From the NCBI GenBank assembly GCA_015055905.1, contig SVHI01000010.1, positions 1 to 44,679 of the forward strand: a stretch of DNA of 44,679 nt. The letters run 5' to 3'. Both the position numbers and the translations under genes were made by a program. The notes under the pieces are model-generated. The model made no database searches and was not told where the DNA came from. It saw nothing but the letters and a program-made list of their open reading frames with translations. Below, piece after piece: positions 1-8,495 of this stretch (positions within the stretch are counted from its first letter, which is position 1; each line of letters starts with the position of its first letter). Source of the DNA: Clostridiales bacterium (GTDB lineage Bacteria > Bacillota > Clostridia > Christensenellales > UBA1242).

Positions 1-2126
1 GAAGTTTAGATGACCAAGTCATTAGAAACTTTGCTGACAGACTTGGCTATCTTAGAAACTTTGAAGATAGAAAACAAACCATTGTTAAAACTATTGATGA
101 ACAAGGCAAACTCACAGCCGAAATTGCGAAAAAACTTGATGAAGCAAAAACACTCACAGAACTTGAAGATATTTATAGACCATTCAAGCCAAAGAGAAAA
201 ACCAGAGCAACTGAAGCTATGGCAAAAGGTTTGGAACCGCTTGCTGACATCATTATGGCTCAAAAACCAGACGGAAAATCACTTGAGGAACTTGCTGTTC
301 CATTTGTTGATGAAGAAAAAGGCGTAAAGAATACTGCTGAGGCTATTCAAGGTGCAAAAGACATCATTGCTGAAAAAGTTAGTGATGATAGTGACCTTAG
401 AAAAGAACTTAGAGAGTTTATGCAAAAGACAGCATTTATTAAGTCAGAAATCAAAAAAGAAAAACCTAAGAAAAAGAAAGACGAGAAAAAGGTTATCGAC
501 AACGCTGACAAGTATGCTGAAAAAGAAGGTAGCGAAAAGGCAACCAGTGCAGACACTTATGCTGTTTATAACGGATTCAAGCAAGAAGTTAGCAAAATTC
601 CATCACACAGAATCTTGGCTATCAACCGTGGCGAAAACGAAGGTTTCCTTAAAGTTGAACTTGATTTTAGTGAAGAAAAATGCCTTGAAATTATCGAAAA
701 TAGTTATAAGATTAAAGATACAATTTTTGCGGAACTTTTAAAAGAAGTTCAACAAGATTCATTTGAAAGACTCATCGAGCCAAGTTTGGAGAGAGAAGTT
801 AGAAACGACCTCACAGACAAGGCAAATGAACAAGCAATTCACAACTTTGAACTTAACCTTAAACCACTTTTAATGGAGTCACCTCTTAAAAATAAGAGAA
901 TTCTTGGTTTTGACCCAGGTTACAGAATGGGTTGCAAGCTTGCTGTTATTGACGAAAACGGAACAGTTCTTGACACTGGCGTAATTTATCCAACCCCACC
1001 ATTTAACAAGGTTGACGAAGCTAAGAAAGTTATGACTGCTCTTATTTCAAAACATAAAGTTGACGTTATTTCAATCGGTAACGGAACAGCATCAAAAGAG
1101 AGTGAAATTTTCTGTGCAGACCTCATTAAAACATTGTCTAGAAAAGTTAACTATGCAGTGGTTTCTGAGGCTGGTGCATCTGTTTATTCAGCATCAAAAC
1201 TTGGCGCCGAAGAATTCCCAGATTATAACGTAAACCTTAGAAGCGCAGTTTCTATTGCAAGACGTCTTCAAGACCCTCTTGCAGAACTTATTAAAATTGA
1301 TGTTAAGTCAATCGGTGTTGGACAATATCAACACGATATGCCACAAAAGAGACTCACAGAAGTTCTTGATGGCGTTGTTGAAGATTGTGTTAACGCTGTT
1401 GGTGCTGATGTCAACACTGCAAGCCCAAGCCTCTTAAAACGTGTTGCAGGTCTTAATGAAGGTATTGCTAAAAACATTGTTGCTTATAGAGAAAAAAATG
1501 GTGCGTTCAAGTCTCGTGCAGGGCTTATGAAAGTTCCAAAACTTGGTGAAAAAGCATTTGAACAATGTGCAGGTTTCCTTAGAGTTGCTGGTGGAGAAGA
1601 TATTCTCGACAATACTTCAGTTCACCCTGAAAGTTATGAAAGCGCTAGAAAACTTTTAAAGATTTTCAAAATGACAGAAGAAGATGTTAGAAACGGAAAT
1701 GTTTCTCGTCTTCCAGAACTTGTTAGTGAACAAGGCGAAGAAAAAATTGCAAAAGAAATTGGCATTGGTGTTCCAACAATGAACGATATCGTGAGTGAAC
1801 TCGTTAAACCAGGCAGAGATATTCGTGAAGAGGCTAGCCACTTAGAACTTCGCAGTGATGTTCTTTCAATGGAAGACCTCAAAGAAGGAATGGTTTTAAA
1901 TGGAACCGTTAGAAACGTTATCGACTTTGGTGCGTTTGTTGATATCGGTGTTCACCAAGATGGACTTGTGCATATTTCAGAAATTTGCAACCGCTATATC
2001 AAACACCCAAGTGAAGAACTCACAGTTGGTCAAATTGTAAAAGTTAAAGTCATTTCAATCGACCTTAACAAAAAACGCATCGGTCTTTCAATCAAAAAAG
2101 CCGAAGAAGACGAAATCCAAAAATAA
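1..2126 (+). CDS. tex: Tex-type S1 RNA-binding transcription accessory protein, 5' truncated
   Basis: The reading frame is open from base 3 and runs upstream of the first internal ATG (219), so the gene starts outside the window; 707 residues are visible and I estimate roughly 50 are missing. Read from base 3 it contains the Tex signature ELEDIYRPFKPKRKTRA near residues 54-70. A YqgF-like RNase H fold follows (ILGFDPGYRMG), then helix-hairpin-helix repeats (LLKRVAGLNEGIAKNIVAYR), and a C-terminal S1 domain (GMVLNGTVRNVIDFGAFVDIG). Tex binds nucleic acid and is linked to transcription and to toxin or stress gene expression; the exact role here is unknown. The gene ends in a terminator shared with the convergent gene at 2152. 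Confidence 0.95.
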   Translation, partial: SLDDQVIRNFADRLGYLRNFEDRKQTIVKTIDEQGKLTAEIAKKLDEAKTLTELEDIYRPFKPKRKTRATEAMAKGLEPLADIIMAQKPDGKSLEELAVPFVDEEKGVKNTAEAIQGAKDIIAEKVSDDSDLRKELREFMQKTAFIKSEIKKEKPKKKKDEKKVIDNADKYAEKEGSEKATSADTYAVYNGFKQEVSKIPSHRILAINRGENEGFLKVELDFSEEKCLEIIENSYKIKDTIFAELLKEVQQDSFERLIEPSLEREVRNDLTDKANEQAIHNFELNLKPLLMESPLKNKRILGFDPGYRMGCKLAVIDENGTVLDTGVIYPTPPFNKVDEAKKVMTALISKHKVDVISIGNGTASKESEIFCADLIKTLSRKVNYAVVSEAGASVYSASKLGAEEFPDYNVNLRSAVSIARRLQDPLAELIKIDVKSIGVGQYQHDMPQKRLTEVLDGVVEDCVNAVGADVNTASPSLLKRVAGLNEGIAKNIVAYREKNGAFKSRAGLMKVPKLGEKAFEQCAGFLRVAGGEDILDNTSVHPESYESARKLLKIFKMTEEDVRNGNVSRLPELVSEQGEEKIAKEIGIGVPTMNDIVSELVKPGRDIREEASHLELRSDVLSMEDLKEGMVLNGTVRNVIDFGAFVDIGVHQDGLVHISEICNRYIKHPSEELTVGQIVKVKVISIDLNKKRIGLSIKKAEEDEIQK

Positions 2127-2127
2127 A

Positions 2128-2154
2128 AGACGGGTTTTAAACCTGTCTTTTTTA
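2128..2154. terminator. Bidirectional terminator between tex and the convergent small gene
   Basis: Stem GACGGGT/ACCTGTC (one G-U pair) with a TTTTTT run on the plus side; it reaches the stop codon of the minus-strand gene at 2152. Confidence 0.75.
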
Positions 2155-2502
2155 TTTGTTTGAATTGTTAAACTCAATTAAGTTTTCAATGATTTTGATA
2201 TCTTTTTCAGTAACGAGCATTTCGTCTTTTGTTTGTTTCATTACATCTGCGAATAGTTCTTTGTCGTTAAACACGAAAATTGCTTCATTATCTAGTAGCT
2301 TGAATTTTTCCATACCAAATCTTAAACTTTCAAGGGCGAGTTGTTTTTTCTTTTCAGGAATATTCTTATGTTTGTCTTCGTCTAAAAGGGAAAACATTGC
2401 ATAATTTTCGTCTTCGTTCATTCCATAAATTGTTTCGCTGCCTGCAAAGATGTTTAAATTTTCAATATCGCGTTGGGTTTTTCCAATAAAATATATTGCC
2501 AT
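2152..2502 (-). CDS. Small protein of unknown function (116 aa)
   Basis: I do not recognise this family. It is a soluble, charged protein with no signal peptide or membrane segment; the C-terminal half is lysine and glutamate rich and looks helical. The start is supported by an AGAGGAA ribosome site before the ATG. It lies 11 bases after the LtaS-type synthase stop, so it is probably the last gene of that operon and may be co-expressed with the polymer pathway, but nothing in the sequence shows a role. Confidence 0.75.
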   Translation of the reverse strand: MAIYFIGKTQRDIENLNIFAGSETIYGMNEDENYAMFSLLDEDKHKNIPEKKKQLALESLRFGMEKFKLLDNEAIFVFNDKELFADVMKQTKDEMLVTEKDIKIIENLIEFNNSNK

Positions 2503-2513
2503 AATTTCCTCTT

Positions 2514-4523
2514 TTAATATGTTAATCCTGTTCTATAGATTGTTTCAAGTGTTTTTTGTTTTTGGAAGAACGAGCACGCTCTTTCCCTGAAATTTGTTAC
2601 GTCTGCACTTTCAATAGAACCTGTGTATTTTATGATATAAGACATATCTTTTGAATAACAGTTTGCGTCGTAAAATCCTGTGAGATATGACATATAGAAA
2701 GTTCTTGTGTTAGGTGTTGAAACAACGTCTACACCTTGTGCGCAGATTGTGTTGTAGCCAAGACCAAACAAACCAGAAATTGTTGGATAAAGGTCATAAG
2801 GCGAGCAGAACCTTGTTATTTTTTCGCTAGTTAAGTTTTTGCTATAAATCATTAATGGAACAGTGTAGGTTGTTTGTTTTTCATATTCGTGGATATTTGT
2901 TCCTTTAATTTTATAGGTTAGGTCGTGGTAAAATGCGTTGTGGTCTGAATAGAGAATAACGGTTGTGTTTTCGCTAAGGTTATTTGCTTTTAAGTGTTTG
3001 AATAAATTTCCGACCATTCTATCTGTGTCCATTGCGGCGCTCTTGTAATGTTTTAAAATTAATTGGTCGTTTGCATCTAGTGGATACACATAACCTTGTT
3101 CAGCAAACCAGGCTTTGAAATTTTCAAGGTTTGTGTCATAGGCTGCATAGTAAGCATTAAATTTCTCGTTTGTAACTTCATAACTTCCGTGTGTTGAAAC
3201 TGTTGTATAGAAACTCATAAATCTTGAGCCGTCGGTTGGTGCAATTTGATTCATAAATTGATTTGCAAAATCAACTTCAAGGTTGTAATAATTGAATCTT
3301 GTGCTTTTTGTGTCGCTTACAAAATTCTCAAGGTAATATTGGTTGTTAAAACCAATTTCTTTGTTGAGAGTCTCTCTGTTATAGAAGTCCTTTTTCCAGT
3401 TGTGGAAGAAACTTGTGTTGTAGCCGAGATTTTCAAATAAGTTAGGGAGTGAATACTTGGCTGAATATGATTTTTCGCCGTTAAGATTAAGTTTGTTAAC
3501 ATTTGGCATATATCCAAGCAAGCATAATTCTTCACTAACATTTGTTTTGTTGTTAGAAATATATTTTTCCATTACAACAGCCTGTTTTTCGACGTGGTCA
3601 GCATAATAATTTTCGCCAGTTTTTAATGCCCAAAGGGTTGGTGTGTTATATGGGTCAATAGCGAACCACTCAAATGATTCCATCATAATGACAATTAAGT
3701 TGTTGTTATAAAGCGGAGCGTTTGTATTGACTCCTGCAACGCTGTCTTCAAATAATTTGAGAGCAGCGGTTTCTTCCTCTTCAGTGTAAGAAGAACCTTT
3801 AAAACAAATATCATATAGATTTTTGATATAGAATCCGGCAGAGCCAAACTTTTTATATGACATATCTTTTATGTGCATATTTTCATATAAATACTCGTCG
3901 CTAGAAATTTCTGGGTTGGTTGCCGATGCTTTGATTGTTGCAATTTGAATTCCGTAGCAGCCAACTCCAATTGTTGATGTTAAAAGGAAACAAATTAAAC
4001 AGAAGATTGGTTTTGTAACTTTTTTAATGGTAACTTTGTATTTTTTGAGTAGTTTATCAAAGACTATTGGCAAAGCAATAATCACACCCACAACCAAAAC
4101 GCAAGTTATGATTAATGGGAAGTTGATAAAGTCTGCATCAATTGATTCGAAGGCCTCTAAAATTAGGTCTGTCATATCCCAAGAGAAGAGATAGCCAAAA
4201 CCACCGCGGAGGGTGATATTTGCAACGAGGAGCAAAGCCTTAACGCTCATCGCAACATAGAAAATAGTGTTTGAAATCCAATTTTTGGTTGAGCAAAGCA
4301 TTAGTGATGCAATAAAGAGCCATAATCCAATATCAAAGAATATATATGATGGTAAAATTTGTGCGCTGCCGTCGGCATATTTAAATTCAAAAACAACAAA
4401 ACTAACAATTTCAAAAATTAAAGATAACAAAAGATATAGGGCTGGTTTTAAAAGTTGGTTGAGCCCTATTTGTTTCTTTTCTAGTTCTTTCAGTTTTTTT
4501 AAACTTCTAGGTTGTTGTTTCAT
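2514..4523 (-). CDS. LtaS-family membrane sulfatase, lipoteichoic-acid-type glycerolphosphate transferase
   Basis: 669 aa. Five hydrophobic segments at about residues 24-46, 58-78, 84-103, 134-155 and 171-194 are followed by an extracellular sulfatase-fold domain. By comparison with LtaS, the expected catalytic and metal residues are present: E282 (MMES), T327 (NNKTNVSEE, equivalent to the nucleophile of GKTSDSEF), H445 (STHGSY) and D527-H528 (YSDHN). LtaS enzymes move glycerol phosphate from phosphatidylglycerol to the growing polymer outside the membrane and release diacylglycerol. The start overlaps the end of the upstream lipid kinase by 17 bases and has an AAGGAACA ribosome site. Whether it is the primary LTA synthase or a primase or stress paralogue cannot be told from this window. 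Confidence 0.92.
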   Translation of the reverse strand: MKQQPRSLKKLKELEKKQIGLNQLLKPALYLLLSLIFEIVSFVVFEFKYADGSAQILPSYIFFDIGLWLFIASLMLCSTKNWISNTIFYVAMSVKALLLVANITLRGGFGYLFSWDMTDLILEAFESIDADFINFPLIITCVLVVGVIIALPIVFDKLLKKYKVTIKKVTKPIFCLICFLLTSTIGVGCYGIQIATIKASATNPEISSDEYLYENMHIKDMSYKKFGSAGFYIKNLYDICFKGSSYTEEEETAALKLFEDSVAGVNTNAPLYNNNLIVIMMESFEWFAIDPYNTPTLWALKTGENYYADHVEKQAVVMEKYISNNKTNVSEELCLLGYMPNVNKLNLNGEKSYSAKYSLPNLFENLGYNTSFFHNWKKDFYNRETLNKEIGFNNQYYLENFVSDTKSTRFNYYNLEVDFANQFMNQIAPTDGSRFMSFYTTVSTHGSYEVTNEKFNAYYAAYDTNLENFKAWFAEQGYVYPLDANDQLILKHYKSAAMDTDRMVGNLFKHLKANNLSENTTVILYSDHNAFYHDLTYKIKGTNIHEYEKQTTYTVPLMIYSKNLTSEKITRFCSPYDLYPTISGLFGLGYNTICAQGVDVVSTPNTRTFYMSYLTGFYDANCYSKDMSYIIKYTGSIESADVTNFRERACSFFQKQKTLETIYRTGLTY

Positions 4524-5436
4524 TTTTGTTCCTTCTATTAGTTTTTCTTGGAACGATTATTGATAAGCCTTTGTGGATAACCGAGAAGTTGAAACTTCCG
4601 TGTCCACTTTTTTCGCCATCAAGATTAATTGTTGTTCCATCTTCAAGTTTCATTTTAAAACTTGAGGTTTGTCTATAAGTAACTTTTTTGCTATTTTTAA
4701 CACTGTTAACGCCAAAGAAGAAGAATCTTGCGGTTCTTAAAATTTCAGCGAGCCAAATGCTTTTTTTGTGTGAGTGGAATAATAATAATTCAACCACACC
4801 ATCATTAAGTTTTGCTTTTCTGTTAATTTTAAAACCAGCAGTGCTTTTTGAGTTGAAAATCAAAATCATTGCGCAGTCTTTTTCGATTGTTTCACCATCA
4901 ACTTCAAGTTTAACGTGTGTTGGTTTTTCGGTGTTGATGTCTTTCAATACTTTTGCAAAGTATGCAAACTTACCGAAAAGTTTTTTTGAACGCCTGCTTG
5001 TGTCATAGCTTGTTTTTGTAAACAAGCCAGCACAGCAAACATAAATCCCATAACGATTATTAACTTTGAAGATGTCGTGTTCAAACACATTTCCTTCAAC
5101 AAGGGTTTTAACACATTTTTTAATGTTTTTGCTAAGCCCGAGCGAGTTTGCAACATCATTAACTGTTCCCGATGGAATATAGCCAAGAATAGGTTTGTTC
5201 TCAGCGCCGCCAAAACCATTAACAACTTCGTTTATGGTTCCGTCTCCGCCTGAAACAAAAAAATAATCATATTTTCCAACCGCATCTTTAGCGAGGTCGT
5301 GTGCGTGCCCTGCATACTCAGTTTCCACACATTCAATTTCGCCATACTTTTGCGATAGTTTTTCTATGATATAGTCTTTATGTTGTTTTATTTGACCTTT
5401 TCCACTTTCTGGATTGTAAACAAAAATACTTTTCAT
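4507..5436 (-). CDS. Diacylglycerol/lipid kinase, DgkB/YegS family
   Basis: 309 aa. The N-terminal NAD-kinase-like fold has the nucleotide-binding motif GGDGT at residues 63-67 followed by INEVVNG, and NPESGKG at 8-14; the C-terminal part is the beta-sandwich typical of the family. DgkB phosphorylates diacylglycerol to phosphatidic acid, which recycles the diacylglycerol released by LtaS. The overlap with the LtaS-type gene downstream makes that role likely here. No Shine-Dalgarno sequence is close to the ATG; a promoter -10 box ends six bases before it, so the mRNA may be leaderless. Confidence 0.92.
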   Translation of the reverse strand: MKSIFVYNPESGKGQIKQHKDYIIEKLSQKYGEIECVETEYAGHAHDLAKDAVGKYDYFFVSGGDGTINEVVNGFGGAENKPILGYIPSGTVNDVANSLGLSKNIKKCVKTLVEGNVFEHDIFKVNNRYGIYVCCAGLFTKTSYDTSRRSKKLFGKFAYFAKVLKDINTEKPTHVKLEVDGETIEKDCAMILIFNSKSTAGFKINRKAKLNDGVVELLLFHSHKKSIWLAEILRTARFFFFGVNSVKNSKKVTYRQTSSFKMKLEDGTTINLDGEKSGHGSFNFSVIHKGLSIIVPRKTNRRNKNETTT

Positions 5437-5442
5437 AGATAA

Positions 5443-5471
5443 ATAATATACCTAAACAGCCAAAAAGTAAA
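5443..5471 (-). promoter_or_regulatory. Sigma-A promoter of the lipid kinase/LtaS operon
   Basis: On the minus strand TTTACT, 17-base spacer, TATTAT. The -10 box ends six bases before the ATG at 5436, so the predicted +1 falls on the start codon itself. Confidence 0.55.
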
Positions 5472-5493
5472 GAAAAACGCAACTTTCTGTCGA

Positions 5494-5521
5494 AATAAAA
5501 ACACTCTATTATAGAGTGTTT
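5494..5521 (-). terminator. Terminator after the permease gene
   Basis: Near-perfect palindrome AAACACTCTAT-T-ATAGAGTGTTT followed on the minus strand by a short U-rich run. It lies just beyond the permease stop at 5527. Confidence 0.75.
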
Positions 5522-5526
5522 CTATA

Positions 5527-6465
5527 TTATATTAAGTTGATTGGCAAAAGGTGAAGAATATATCCAAACACCAAACTAGGAATTGTTAATGATAAAACAA
5601 TAAATAAATTCTCTTTTTTGTTTTTGTTTTCTTTGAATAAAACAATTAAGCCAATGCCTGCATTAACCGAAAGCCCTGCAACGATTGAACCAAATGTTAA
5701 ACCGCCTGCAAGATAGAGTTCAGTGATAATAACAGAAGAGACGCAGTTTGGAATAAGACCAATTATAACTGCAAGAAGTGGTTGTAAGAAATGGTTGGTT
5801 CCAAGGAACGATATGAGATTGTCTTCACCAACAAGTTCAACAATCATTCCAAACACTACATTGAAAATAAAAATATAAAGGGTAATTTTTAAACAATGAA
5901 TGAGCGGGTGTTTCCAGTCAAACTTTTCATCTTGCAAATCGTGGTGACAGCAAGCGTGCAAATGTTCTTCGTGCTCATCTTCGTGTTCGTCTGGTTGTTT
6001 CTTCTCACTATGATTTTCTTTATTATTTTCAAGTGATTTATTTTCGATTTTTTCAAATTTAAAAACTTTGCTATAAAGCAGCATTGCAAGATAACCAATT
6101 ATAATCGCCATAACAATTTTAACTGCTAGCAATAATAAAAGAGAAGGAATTGCTTTGTAGTTTGAAATCATTAGAGGTAATGCTTCGTCGCTTGTTGCAA
6201 CAAATACAGCAATGAGTGCACCGATTGAAATTTTGCGTTTGCTGTAAAGTTCAGACGATATAACAGAGAAACCACATTGTGGAACTGAACCAAACAGTGC
6301 GCCCATAACAGGACTAGATTTTCCTTTTAAAAGTTTTGACTTTTCAAATTTAAATATATTTTTATATTCGAGGAGTTCTATTAAAAAATAGACAACAAAA
6401 AGCACCGGCAACAACTTTGCCGTATCAATAAGAGAGTGTAATAAAACGTGTAAAAACTCTTCCAT
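5527..6465 (-). CDS. Putative heavy-metal or arsenic-type exporter permease (ArsP_2-like)
   Basis: 312 aa membrane protein of about 8-10 hydrophobic segments. It carries two related halves: residues 55-100 (GALFGSVPQCGFSVISSELY) and 235-276 (IGLIPNCVSSVIITELYLAG) share the pattern P-x-C...S...ELY, with cysteines 64 and 241. The halves are joined by a hydrophilic loop (about 145-185) rich in His, Asp and Glu, with CCHH at 172-175, a likely metal-binding stretch. This matches what I know of the 10-TM putative metal exporter family annotated as arsenic efflux or manganese transporter; the substrate is not shown. It has an AGGAG ribosome site and its own consensus promoter, and is a single-gene unit. 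Confidence 0.75.
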   Translation of the reverse strand: MEEFLHVLLHSLIDTAKLLPVLFVVYFLIELLEYKNIFKFEKSKLLKGKSSPVMGALFGSVPQCGFSVISSELYSKRKISIGALIAVFVATSDEALPLMISNYKAIPSLLLLLAVKIVMAIIIGYLAMLLYSKVFKFEKIENKSLENNKENHSEKKQPDEHEDEHEEHLHACCHHDLQDEKFDWKHPLIHCLKITLYIFIFNVVFGMIVELVGEDNLISFLGTNHFLQPLLAVIIGLIPNCVSSVIITELYLAGGLTFGSIVAGLSVNAGIGLIVLFKENKNKKENLFIVLSLTIPSLVFGYILHLLPINLI

Positions 6466-6484
6466 AGGTGCTCCTAGTTAAATT

Positions 6485-6513
6485 ATTATAATCTTGACTA
6501 AGTGTGTTGTCAA
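6485..6513 (-). promoter_or_regulatory. Consensus sigma-A promoter of the permease gene
   Basis: On the minus strand TTGACA, exactly 17 bases, TATAAT: a perfect consensus. The predicted mRNA leader is only about 13 bases and contains the AGGAG ribosome site, leaving no room for a riboswitch. Apart from this promoter I see no gene or structure in 6514-6672. Confidence 0.85.
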
Positions 6514-6672
6514 GAGATTAAAAATAATGGTTTGGACTGGCTCAAAAATGCTTAAATGTAAAAAATTTAGAAAATTTATGTTAATTTTACAAGTTTAGAG
6601 AAAATGATTAATTCTTAAAAATTTTGACTAAAGTTGTATTATTTTATCAAAATTCCTCAATAATCTACATTT

Positions 6673-7566
6673 TTACAAATTATTTATAATGTTTTCTAAT
6701 GTTTTGTAACATTTCTCTTGAATTTGAGAATTTGCGTTTTTAAAACTAAGTTTTTGTAGTTTTGGTTTACCCCAAACACCAAAAAGTCTTGGACCAATCC
6801 ACTTGTTAGGTTCAGTGTGAAGAACCAGCCCCGCAACTTCACAAAGCGATGCTTTTGATGATGAGTGGAATAAAACTTTCATTCCAACGTTTATAATACC
6901 AGAAACAACTTTTGAGAAGCGACCATTTTTGGAACTCATTAGTGACGATGCACAAACACCTGGGTGAACCAAAACATATTGTGTTTTTAGGTTTTGGTTT
7001 AAGCTGTTATAGTGATTAATATAGTTTGAAAGCCAAGCTTTTGAATTTGCATATATTTTTATATTATTATTTTTTGAATTAAAATCGATATTTTTAAAAT
7101 CAATTTTTGCGCTTTTTGCACTAATGCTACTGACAAACACAACGCGTGAGTTTTCTTTTAGCGCGGGTTCAAGTTGTTTTGTTAAGAAAATAGGTGCAAT
7201 GCAATTTGTAAAAAAATGTTTTTCATAACCATAAGAAGTTATTTGTTTTGGTCTAGCAAAAATTCCAGCGTTGTGAATAATAAAATCTATTCCGCCCGGA
7301 AAATCTTTTCTTAATTTTTTACCAAGTTCTTTTACGCTGGTTGTGTCTTGAAGGTCTATTCCATAGACATAAAAATTAAAATTATATTTTTCTTTTAATG
7401 TTGTTAGTTGTTCGGTTGCAAGTTCTGTGTTTCGTGAACACGAAATGACAGAGCAACCAAGTCTCGCTAAATGGCGCACGCAGGCAAGACCGATGCCGCT
7501 TGTTGTTCCTGTTATTAAAACCGTTTTTCCAAATAATTCTTTATTTTTTATTAATTTCTTTATCAT
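6673..7566 (-). CDS. Short-chain dehydrogenase/reductase (retinol-dehydrogenase-like SDR)
   Basis: 297 aa from the ATG at 7566, chosen because AGGAT lies five bases before it; the frame stays open upstream to 7704 but that part is lysine-rich, overlaps the previous gene and lacks homology. Classical SDR features are TGTTSGIG at 19-26 (Rossmann NAD(P) site), NAG at 99-101, catalytic S147 region (VSSIS), and Y172-x3-K176. The glycine motif followed by a polar region suggests NADP(H) use, which is inference. It likely oxidises or reduces a lipid-like alcohol or ketone; neighbours include a PlsC-type acyltransferase, so a lipid substrate is possible. Confidence 0.88.
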   Translation of the reverse strand: MIKKLIKNKELFGKTVLITGTTSGIGLACVRHLARLGCSVISCSRNTELATEQLTTLKEKYNFNFYVYGIDLQDTTSVKELGKKLRKDFPGGIDFIIHNAGIFARPKQITSYGYEKHFFTNCIAPIFLTKQLEPALKENSRVVFVSSISAKSAKIDFKNIDFNSKNNNIKIYANSKAWLSNYINHYNSLNQNLKTQYVLVHPGVCASSLMSSKNGRFSKVVSGIINVGMKVLFHSSSKASLCEVAGLVLHTEPNKWIGPRLFGVWGKPKLQKLSFKNANSQIQEKCYKTLENIINNL

Positions 7567-7608
7567 TTTTATCCTATTAATATATTGTTTTGCGTTTTTT
7601 GTTTTAGA

Positions 7609-7645
7609 TTTAAACAAAAAAGAAGAAATTATTTTCTTCTTTTTG
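7609..7645 (-). terminator. Weak terminator between acyltransferase and SDR
   Basis: A-rich/T-rich stem (AAAAAGAAGAAA against TTTTCTTCTTTTT, one bulge) directly after the acyltransferase stop, with a short U-run on the minus strand. The GC content of the stem is low, so partial read-through into the SDR gene is plausible. Confidence 0.45.
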
Positions 7646-8416
7646 TTATAATTTTTTTGCCTTTTTTGATGGTTTTCCACACTCATATTGAATATATGAG
7701 TCAAGCATTCTGTCCTTTAATGTGGAAATAATTCTTTCTTTTTCAATTTTAGCGTCATTTTCTGGGTTAAAAATGACGGGTTTGCCTATATACATAGTTT
7801 GATTTGTTTTTGATATAAACATTGGATAAAAGGAAACTTTTTTGCCTGTTTTTTGATAATAATATTTTGCGATATGTTCAAAGCCTGTCATAAATTCGCC
7901 AACGCCTTCCTTGACCGCTTTTGCCTCTGGAAAAATTAATATAGGCTCTCCGCTTTCAAGTGTTTCAGTTGAAATTTGCATTGTTTTGATGTTTTTTCTA
8001 AAGTCGTCTCTTGAAACAGGAATTCCTCTTGCGATGGTTTTCATAAAGAAGACCATTAAACTTTTGGAAACTTTTATGAATATAAATTTTACCCATTTTG
8101 GGAATTTTGGGAACTGATTATAGATTCCAATACTCATATGTGCTTCAACTGTTTTTGGGTCAATCATTTTGTCAATTATCCAAGGGCGGAACGAATAAGG
8201 GAATTTGAGATAGGTGATGAATGGTCCATAAACTTCGTAGTGGTTGGCAACAAAAACTCTGGCTTCGTCATCTTTATTTAGGTTTTCTTTGCCTTTGGTT
8301 TTGCCTTTAACAAATAAGAACGCAAAAGGGAATGCTATTATATAGAATAAAAAATAAATAGCATTTCTAATTAAACTTAAAAGTAAGCCAAAAACCTTTT
8401 TAAAAAATTTCTTCAT
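7646..8416 (-). CDS. PlsC-type 1-acylglycerol-3-phosphate acyltransferase, divergent motif
   Basis: 256 aa with an N-terminal hydrophobic segment (about 9-36) that would anchor it to the membrane. It belongs to the glycerolphosphate acyltransferase fold: motif I is ANHYEVYGP (H58 region) and motif III is FPEAKAVKEG. The family normally has HX4D; here the aspartate position is glycine, and FPEG is FPEA. Enzymes of this group acylate lysophosphatidic acid for phospholipid synthesis, but these changes make the substrate, and even activity, uncertain. Ribosome site AAGGAACA precedes the ATG. Confidence 0.8.
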   Translation of the reverse strand: MKKFFKKVFGLLLSLIRNAIYFLFYIIAFPFAFLFVKGKTKGKENLNKDDEARVFVANHYEVYGPFITYLKFPYSFRPWIIDKMIDPKTVEAHMSIGIYNQFPKFPKWVKFIFIKVSKSLMVFFMKTIARGIPVSRDDFRKNIKTMQISTETLESGEPILIFPEAKAVKEGVGEFMTGFEHIAKYYYQKTGKKVSFYPMFISKTNQTMYIGKPVIFNPENDAKIEKERIISTLKDRMLDSYIQYECGKPSKKAKKL

Positions 8417-8463
8417 TTATTGTTCCTTACGTAACAATAATAATATTTTTTATGAATTTTGTC

Positions 8464-8495
8464 CACAAAAAAATAGGTGTTAAAAAACACCTATT
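8464..8495 (-). terminator. Terminator of the surface-protein gene
   Basis: Perfect 10-bp stem AATAGGTGTT/AACACCTATT with a four-base loop, followed on the minus strand by a run of eight U; the stem includes the stop codon of the gene at 8491. Confidence 0.85.

Noticed and set aside
7567..7704. N-terminal extension of the short-chain dehydrogenase to 7704
   Set aside because: It overlaps the acyltransferase and its terminator, is lysine-rich without homology, and the AGGAT site supports 7566.
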